In this document: one piece after another, positions 5,974 to 10,021 of the stretch
Layout: every line of letters starts with the position of its first letter
How positions within the stretch are numbered: the first letter of the stretch is position 1
Made by a program: the position numbers and the translations under genes
Assembly: GCA_016196785.1 (NCBI GenBank)
Contig: JACPXA010000194.1
Coordinates: forward strand, 1-10,021
Direction of reading: 5' to 3'
DNA from: Elusimicrobiota bacterium
Lineage (GTDB): Bacteria; Elusimicrobiota; Elusimicrobia; 2-01-FULL-59-12; JACPXA01
DNA: 10,021 bases
The notes under the pieces: model-generated
Told to the model about the DNA's origin: nothing
The model's database searches: none
The model's input: only the letters and a program-made list of their open reading frames with translations

Positions 5974-7011
5974 TTAGCCCCACGCCCAGCGCCGCGGGAT
6001 CTGTTCCAGCAGACGCACGTCGTTCTCGTAGAACAAACGCATATCCTCGACGCCGAACTTCAGCATGGCAATGCGTTCCACCCCGAGCCCAAACGCAAAC
6101 CCCGTATACCGTTCTGGATCATAGTGGACCGCCTCAAACACCTTGGGATGGACCATGCCGGCCCCTAACATCTCGATCCACCCGCTCCCACCACAGGTCC
6201 TGCACCCTGTCCCTTGGCAGAGCAGGCACTGGACGTCCACCTCGGCAGAGGGTTCCGTGAAGGGAAAGTAGGACGGACGGAACCGAAGCCCGACCGACGG
6301 TCCAAAACAATGGCGTACAAAGAGGCTGAGCGTTCCCTTAAGGTCGCTGAATGAAATTCCCTCATCAACCGCCAGCCCTTCGACTTGGTGGAACACCGCG
6401 GAGTGACTCGCATCAATGGCTTCGTGGCGGAACACCCGCCCGGGCGCAACGATGCGTAACGGAGGCGACTGGCGCTCCATCACGTGGATCTGAACCGGGG
6501 AGGTGTGCGTCCGCAGGAGCCACTCCTCCGTCAGATAAAACGTGTCCTGCATGTCTCGCGCGGGGTGATCGGGTGGGATATTGAGGGCGGTGAAATTGTA
6601 ATAGTCTGTTTCCAACTCCGGGCCATCCGCGATGGCGAACCCCATGTGGGTGAAGATCTCCACCACCTCTGAGAGCGTTTGAGTGATCGGATGGCGATGG
6701 CCTAGGGGAAAGGGGATCGGAGGAAGGGTCACATCGAGGCGTTCTTCCTTGAGCGTCTGCTCCAGCTCCTTCTGCCGCAGCGCTTGGCGTCTTGCGGTCA
6801 ACGCCGACTCCAGAAAATCCCGAAGGGCGTTGGCCTCCTGTCCCACGAGCCGCCGTTGACCCTCGGACAACTTGGCTAGGGAACGCAGGACCTCGGTCAA
6901 GCGGCCTTTCCGCCCCAGGTACTTGACTCGGATCGCCTCCAACTCGGAGGTGGTCCTCGCCTGCTGGAGGTCGCTCGTCACCTCCTCCTGCAAGCGTGCC
7001 CAGTCAGACAT
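5974..7011 (-). CDS. pheS: Phenylalanyl-tRNA synthetase alpha subunit
   Basis: PheS is the catalytic class II subunit of PheRS. The 345-residue product has the N-terminal tRNA-binding coiled coil (about 1-90), HPITQTLSEVVEIFTHMGF at 107-125 (motif 1 region), FRHEAIDASHSAVFHQVEGL at 194-213 (motif 2), and GFAFGLGVERIAMLKFG at 304-320 (motif 3). It ends in LFYENDVRLLEQ. A four-cysteine knuckle C262-x2-C265-x4-C270-x2-C273 lies before WIEMLGAGMVHP, as in many bacterial PheS proteins. It follows rplT by 6 nt with no visible Shine-Dalgarno, so it likely depends on ribosomes finishing rplT. It precedes pheT by 1 nt, which suits equimolar synthesis of the two subunits. Confidence 0.98.
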   Translation of the reverse strand: MSDWARLQEEVTSDLQQARTTSELEAIRVKYLGRKGRLTEVLRSLAKLSEGQRRLVGQEANALRDFLESALTARRQALRQKELEQTLKEERLDVTLPPIPFPLGHRHPITQTLSEVVEIFTHMGFAIADGPELETDYYNFTALNIPPDHPARDMQDTFYLTEEWLLRTHTSPVQIHVMERQSPPLRIVAPGRVFRHEAIDASHSAVFHQVEGLAVDEGISFSDLKGTLSLFVRHCFGPSVGLRFRPSYFPFTEPSAEVDVQCLLCQGTGCRTCGGSGWIEMLGAGMVHPKVFEAVHYDPERYTGFAFGLGVERIAMLKFGVEDMRLFYENDVRLLEQIPRRWAWG

Positions 7012-7017
7012 AGGGAG

Positions 7018-7389
7018 TTAACGGGTGGACGTCGAGGGGGAAACGGGTTGTTTGGCCAAGGCGACGAGCTTTTGAAACACGGGGGCATCCGCAACGGCTA
7101 GTTCGGCCAGCGACCGACGGTCTAAGAGCACGCCGGCGCGCCGGAGCCCCGCCATTAATCGGCTATAGGACAACCCGTGCTGTCGAGTCGCGGCGTTAAT
7201 TCGCGTGATCCATAGGCGGCGAAACGTTCCCTTCCGGTCTCTCCGGTCCCGGTAGGCAAAGCGGAGGGAACGTTCGACCTGTTGGATGACTTGACGCCAG
7301 CGGCTCCGTTTGGAGGCATACGACCCCTTGGCGAATCGGAAGAACTTTTTCTTCCGTTGTCTCGTATAGACGCCGCCCTTGATCCGCAT
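7018..7389 (-). CDS. rplT: 50S ribosomal protein L20
   Basis: L20 is an early assembly protein of the 50S subunit that binds 23S rRNA and, in Escherichia coli and Bacillus subtilis, represses its own operon. The 123-residue product has the basic extended N-terminus (RIKGGVYTRQRKKKFFRFAKG) and the family core RRLWITRINAATRQHGLSYSRLM at about 58-80. The globular RNA-binding end (LLDRRSLAELAV) follows. The C-terminal tail is a few residues longer than the usual 117-119. The ATG follows the rpmI TAA by a single base (TAACATG), and no Shine-Dalgarno is visible, so it should be coupled to rpmI. That would let one operator upstream of rpmI control both genes. Confidence 0.98.
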   Translation of the reverse strand: MRIKGGVYTRQRKKKFFRFAKGSYASKRSRWRQVIQQVERSLRFAYRDRRDRKGTFRRLWITRINAATRQHGLSYSRLMAGLRRAGVLLDRRSLAELAVADAPVFQKLVALAKQPVSPSTSTR

Positions 7390-7390
7390 G

Positions 7391-7588
7391 TTAGTGGTAC
7401 GGGAGGAGGCGGCGCATGAGCGCGCCTTCCACCGGGGTCAGATACCCTGAATGCCGGAGTCGTCTGCCTCGTCGGGCAGACATCCCGGTGAGGAGATGGC
7501 GTAAGCCGGCGGTCTTGTGTTTCACCTTGCCTCCGGTGGAGACTTGGAATCGTTTCTTGGCACCGCTGTGTGACTTCATTTTTGGCAT
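7391..7588 (-). CDS. rpmI: 50S ribosomal protein L35
   Basis: L35 is a small basic 50S protein; the 65-residue product is of usual length. It has MPKMKSHSGAKKRFQVSTGG at the N-terminus and the family middle HLLTGMSARRGRRLR, ending RRLLPYH. I chose the ATG at 7588-7586 because it gives the canonical MPKxK start and has AGGAG 7 nt upstream; a frame open from 7615 adds nine unrelated residues. It lies between infC and rplT, and the RNA stem just before it is well placed to control it. Confidence 0.97.
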   Translation of the reverse strand: MPKMKSHSGAKKRFQVSTGGKVKHKTAGLRHLLTGMSARRGRRLRHSGYLTPVEGALMRRLLPYH

Positions 7589-7605
7589 GACAGAGCTCCT
7601 AGTGG

Positions 7606-7659
7606 ATCCCTGCATTCGCAGGGATGAGACCGTTCCCTATAGAATTTTCGCCGGTCTCA
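7606..7659 (-). promoter_or_regulatory. Two-stem RNA element before rpmI, candidate L20 translational operator
   Basis: On the minus strand the infC stop codon opens a perfect 8-bp stem TGAGACCG/CGGTCTCA (7659-7652 with 7632-7625) with a 19-nt loop. This is followed without a gap by ATCCCTGC/GCAGGGAT (7625-7618 with 7613-7606) closed by GAAT. The loop of the first stem holds ATAGGGA (7640-7634), whose AGGGA can pair with the TCCCT of the second stem, so two exclusive folds or a pseudoknot are possible. The rpmI Shine-Dalgarno AGGAG lies about 5 nt beyond. In Escherichia coli L20 binds a pseudoknot and a hairpin upstream of rpmI; the equivalent job here is inferred. Confidence 0.5.
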
Positions 7660-8172
7660 CTTTTTCGGGGTGAGCAACAGGGTGAGGCGGTTGCCTTCGA
7701 GTCGGGCGTCCTGTTCCACGCTGGCCGCCGTAGCCAGGGCCTCTTTCGCGCGATCAATCAGACGCATCCCCAACTCCGCATGTTCGACCTCGCGGCCCCG
7801 AAACATCACCGTGACCCGCACCTTGTCCTTCAGCGACAAGAACTGCCGGATATGCTCCAGCTTAATGGAAAAATCATGATCGCCGATCTTGGGGCGGATC
7901 CGAATCTCTTTCAGATGCCCCGCCTTCTGTTTCTTTCTCGCTTCCTTGAGTTTTTTCTCACGCTCATACCGGAACTTCGCGTAATCCACAATCTTACAAA
8001 CCGGCGGCAGTGCCGTCGGGGCAATCTCAATGAGATCTATCCCCCGCTGTTGAGCGAGGTTGAGCGCCTCGTTGATGGACTTGATACCTAGCTGGGTCCC
8101 GTCGAAGTCAATGAGACGGACATCCCTGGCGCGAATCTGTCCGTTGACACGCGGCTCAAACAATTTACTGAT
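7657..8172 (-). CDS. infC: Translation initiation factor IF-3, AUC start
   Basis: IF-3 binds the 30S subunit, prevents subunit joining and discriminates against non-canonical start codons. The 171-residue product shows the whole family. The N-domain has RVNGQIRARDVRLID (8-22) and GIDLIEIAPTALPPVCKIVDYAKFRYE (44-70). A Lys-rich linker lies at 71-86, and the C-domain has KEIRIRPKIGDHDFSIKL (88-105) and VRVTVMFRGREVEH (118-131). No ATG, GTG or TTG stands before the conserved start. The codon giving the expected N-terminus ISKLFEPRVN is ATC at 8172-8170, 5 nt after AAGGGGGTG. A frame open from 8304 only rereads thrS. infC overlaps the thrS end by 8 nt. AUU/AUC starts are known to make infC sensitive to its own product. 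Confidence 0.95.
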   Translation of the reverse strand: MSKLFEPRVNGQIRARDVRLIDFDGTQLGIKSINEALNLAQQRGIDLIEIAPTALPPVCKIVDYAKFRYEREKKLKEARKKQKAGHLKEIRIRPKIGDHDFSIKLEHIRQFLSLKDKVRVTVMFRGREVEHAELGMRLIDRAKEALATAASVEQDARLEGNRLTLLLTPKK

Positions 8173-9904
8173 GGAACCACCCCCTTTGGGTTTGGACCTC
8201 TTGTTGGATGAGCGACACACACTCCTCGAGGCTGATGGGACCAAGTTGCTCGCCGGTCCGTTTCCGGATCGAGACTGTCCTGGCCTTAGCTTCCTTGTCC
8301 CCAACGATCAGCAGATAGGGAATCTTCTGCAGCGCTGCCTCTCGAATCTTGAGGTTCATGGTTTCATTGCGACGGTCAATGTCGTACCGGAAACCCTCTT
8401 GAGCCAGTCGCTGGGCAACTTCTTCAGCGTAGGGGAGGTGGGTATCGGTAATGGGGAGCACAATGGCTTGGATTGGGGCAAGCCACGTGGGGAATGCCCC
8501 CCCGTATTGCTCGATCAAAATCCCTAAGAACCGCTCCAAGGATCCCATCAGTGCCCGATGCACCATGATGACTGGCCGATCTCCCCCTTGGGCATCCCTG
8601 AACGTCGCATGAAACCGTTCCGGGAGATTAAAATCCACTTGGACAGTGGAGCACTGCCAGAACCGGCCCAGGCTGTCGCGAATCTTGATATCCACCTTGG
8701 GCCCATAGAAGACCCCCTCCCCTGGGTCAATTTCAAACGGCAGGTTGGCGCGTTTCAACGCTTCCTGTAAGGCATGTTCCGCCTCGGTCCATCGCTCCAG
8801 TGACCCCGCGGCTTTCTCCGGACGGGTTGAGAGTCGAACCTCGTACTCGTTGAAGCCGAACGCCCCCAAGAGCATTTGCATGAGTCGGAGCACACCAACT
8901 ACCTCGCTGGCCAACTGTTCGGGTCGGCAGAAGATATGAGCGTCATCCTGGGTGAAGCCTCGGACACGGAGCAACCCGTGGAGAACCCCGCTCCGCTCAT
9001 ACCGATACACGGTTCCTAACTCCGCGAAACGAATGGGCAGATCCCGATACGAACGGAGTTGGGTTTTGTAGATCAAGAGATGCCCTGGACAATTCATGGG
9101 TTTGAGGATGTACTGCTGCCCTTCAATATCAATCGGGGCATACATGTTTTCCTGATAGTACTCCCAATGCCCTGAGGTTTTCCAGAGATCAATCTTCGAG
9201 ATGTGCGGGAGGTAGGTCAACTGATATCCTGCCTTGAGATGGAGTTCCTTCCAGACGTCTTCAATCACTTTGCGAACCATCGCTCCCTTGGGCAGCCAGA
9301 ACACCAGGCCCGGTCCAGCTTCCTCAGGAAGGATCGTAAAGAGCTCTAATCGGGGTCCAAGCTCGCGGTGATCCCGTTGCTTGGCTTCTTCCAAGCGCTT
9401 GAGGTACGCCTCCAGGTCCTCCTTCGTTGGCCACGCCGTCCCGTAGATGCGCTGGAGTTGCTGCCGATGCTCATCCCCTCGCCAGTAGGCCCCGGCGATC
9501 TTTAGGAGTTTAAAGTGTTTGACCTCACCGGTATTGGTCACGTGGGGGCCTTCACACAGGTCAAGGAAGGAGTCCTGCTGATAGAATGACACCGTGAGAT
9601 CAGGAATCGCATCGAGGAGCTCGAGCTTGTACGTCTCCCCCCGTTCGCTAAACCACCGCCGGGCCTCCTCGTTGGGTCGCTCGGTGCGTACGAACGGGTG
9701 TCTCCCGGCGACGATCTGACGCATTCGGTCTTCGATTCGACTGAAATCCTCCGGTGTGAAGCGGTGCGGCGTGTCAAAATCGTAGTAGAAGCCGTCTTCA
9801 ATGGGCGGACCGATCGCTAACCGCGTTCCCGGAAAGAGTTCAACCACTGCCTGGGCCATGATGTGCGCGCACGAGTGGCGCAGCCGTTCAAGTTGTTCCT
9901 TCAT
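8165..9904 (-). CDS. thrS: Threonyl-tRNA synthetase without the N-terminal TGS domain
   Basis: ThrRS charges tRNA-Thr and edits Ser-tRNA-Thr. The 579-residue protein begins MKEQLERLRHSCAH, so the N2 editing domain starts at once: HxxxH at 10-14 and C117/H121 in LCEGPHV. The class II core follows with zinc ligands C272 (MNCPGH), H323 (DDAHIFC) and H449 (VHRALMGS). Motif 2 lies around FAELGTVYRYERSG (293-306) and motif 3 around GSLERFLGILIE (454-465). The anticodon domain runs from about 475 (WLAPIQAIVLPI). The usual TGS domain of about 60 residues is missing. The frame stays open to 9946, but that stretch is tRNA-Val, so the ATG at 9904 is the real start, 8 nt from the tRNA 3' end. AAGGG lies 4 nt upstream and shares its first base with the tRNA discriminator. 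The TAA overlaps infC. Confidence 0.97.
   Translation of the reverse strand: MKEQLERLRHSCAHIMAQAVVELFPGTRLAIGPPIEDGFYYDFDTPHRFTPEDFSRIEDRMRQIVAGRHPFVRTERPNEEARRWFSERGETYKLELLDAIPDLTVSFYQQDSFLDLCEGPHVTNTGEVKHFKLLKIAGAYWRGDEHRQQLQRIYGTAWPTKEDLEAYLKRLEEAKQRDHRELGPRLELFTILPEEAGPGLVFWLPKGAMVRKVIEDVWKELHLKAGYQLTYLPHISKIDLWKTSGHWEYYQENMYAPIDIEGQQYILKPMNCPGHLLIYKTQLRSYRDLPIRFAELGTVYRYERSGVLHGLLRVRGFTQDDAHIFCRPEQLASEVVGVLRLMQMLLGAFGFNEYEVRLSTRPEKAAGSLERWTEAEHALQEALKRANLPFEIDPGEGVFYGPKVDIKIRDSLGRFWQCSTVQVDFNLPERFHATFRDAQGGDRPVIMVHRALMGSLERFLGILIEQYGGAFPTWLAPIQAIVLPITDTHLPYAEEVAQRLAQEGFRYDIDRRNETMNLKIREAALQKIPYLLIVGDKEAKARTVSIRKRTGEQLGPISLEECVSLIQQEVQTQRGWFHQ
8178..8186 (-). promoter_or_regulatory. Strong ribosome binding site deciding the infC AUC start
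   Basis: The minus strand carries AAGGGGGTG, which can pair along its length with the 16S anti-Shine-Dalgarno if one G-U pair is allowed. Spacing to the ATC is 5 nt (GTTCC). It lies inside the last codons of thrS. It is the strongest such site in the window and argues for the ATC over the TTG three codons downstream. Confidence 0.8.
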
Positions 9905-9912
9905 ATTGCCCT

Positions 9913-9986
9913 TGCCCGGTAGAGGATTCGAACCTCTGACCTCCACGATGTCAACGTGGCGCGCTAACCAACTGCGCCAACCGGGC
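9913..9986 (-). tRNA. tRNA-Val (anticodon GAC)
   Basis: The 74-nt cloverleaf is complete: acceptor GCCCGGT/ACCGGGC (7 bp, no mismatch), D-stem GCGC/GCGC, anticodon stem CCACG/CGTGG with loop TTGACAT (anticodon GAC, reading GUC/GUU), variable loop AGGTC and T-arm AGAGG-TTCGAAT-CCTCT. The discriminator is A, as is usual for tRNA-Val. CCA is not encoded; the next bases are AGG. It stands 8 nt before thrS on the same strand and is probably co-transcribed with it. No clear promoter can be seen in the remaining 35 bases upstream. Confidence 0.97.
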
Positions 9987-10021
9987 CTTAAATCGCCGCC
10001 TTCGTTGCCTCGCTACGCTCG

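Noticed and set aside
6192..6227. Four-cysteine cluster in PheS as a novel zinc site
   Set aside because: A CxxC...CxxC knuckle before the WxEMLGAGMVHP segment is common in bacterial PheS proteins.
8173..8304. ATG-started longer form of infC
   Set aside because: The extra 44 residues are thrS read in another frame, and the strong ribosome site points to the ATC at 8172.
9905..9946. Upstream extension of thrS by 14 codons
   Set aside because: It reads through the tRNA-Val T-arm and acceptor; it is not a TGS domain.
9987..10021. Possible third repeat copy or tRNA promoter at the right edge
   Set aside because: Only a short TCGCTACGCT-like match to the repeat core exists, and no convincing -35/-10 pair fits in the 35 bases available.

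Overview
The window is about 10 kb of GC-rich bacterial chromosome in which every convincing gene lies on the minus strand. Transcription therefore runs from the right edge to the left. No phage, plasmid, CRISPR or defence genes are visible. Gene content and order fit a Gram-negative-type, non-model lineage. Nitrospirota, Methylomirabilota (NC10) or a deltaproteobacterial relative are all conceivable, and I cannot place it more firmly by eye.

Right half (9986 to 3885): tRNA-Val(GAC) is followed after only 8 nt by thrS, then infC, rpmI, rplT, pheS and pheT, packed with 1-6 nt gaps or short overlaps. This is the classical threonyl-tRNA synthetase / IF3 / L35 / L20 / phenylalanyl-tRNA synthetase operon. 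It shows several control features: a rare AUC start for infC behind a near-perfect Shine-Dalgarno, a two-stem RNA element between infC and rpmI that suits an L20 autoregulatory site, and a thrS start almost fused to the tRNA. Two synthetases are pared down. ThrRS has no N-terminal TGS domain, and PheT lacks the N-terminal tRNA-binding (EMAP-II/OB-like) insert.

Middle (3884 to 2929): a repeat copy of about 200 bp separates pheT from a two-gene division unit, a ZapB-like coiled-coil gene overlapping zapA by ATGA. Immediately after zapA is a previously unlabelled 6S RNA candidate. Its closing stem and U-tract abut the rarA start codon directly.

Left part (2928 to 1): rarA (AAA+ clamp-loader-like ATPase), a 5-formyltetrahydrofolate cyclo-ligase gene, and the 5' part of an ispA-type farnesyl diphosphate synthase gene that leaves the window. 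This stretch has been remodelled by small repeats. A 173-bp MITE-like palindrome sits exactly between rarA and the ligase gene, supplying the stop codon of one and the start codon of the other. A second copy of the ~200-bp repeat has been read into the ligase frame, giving it a tail of about 73 residues before an ATGA overlap with ispA.

The points most worth following up are the 6S RNA/rarA junction, the two repeat families and their capture into coding sequence, the putative L20 operator, and the paired loss of accessory domains in ThrRS and PheT.
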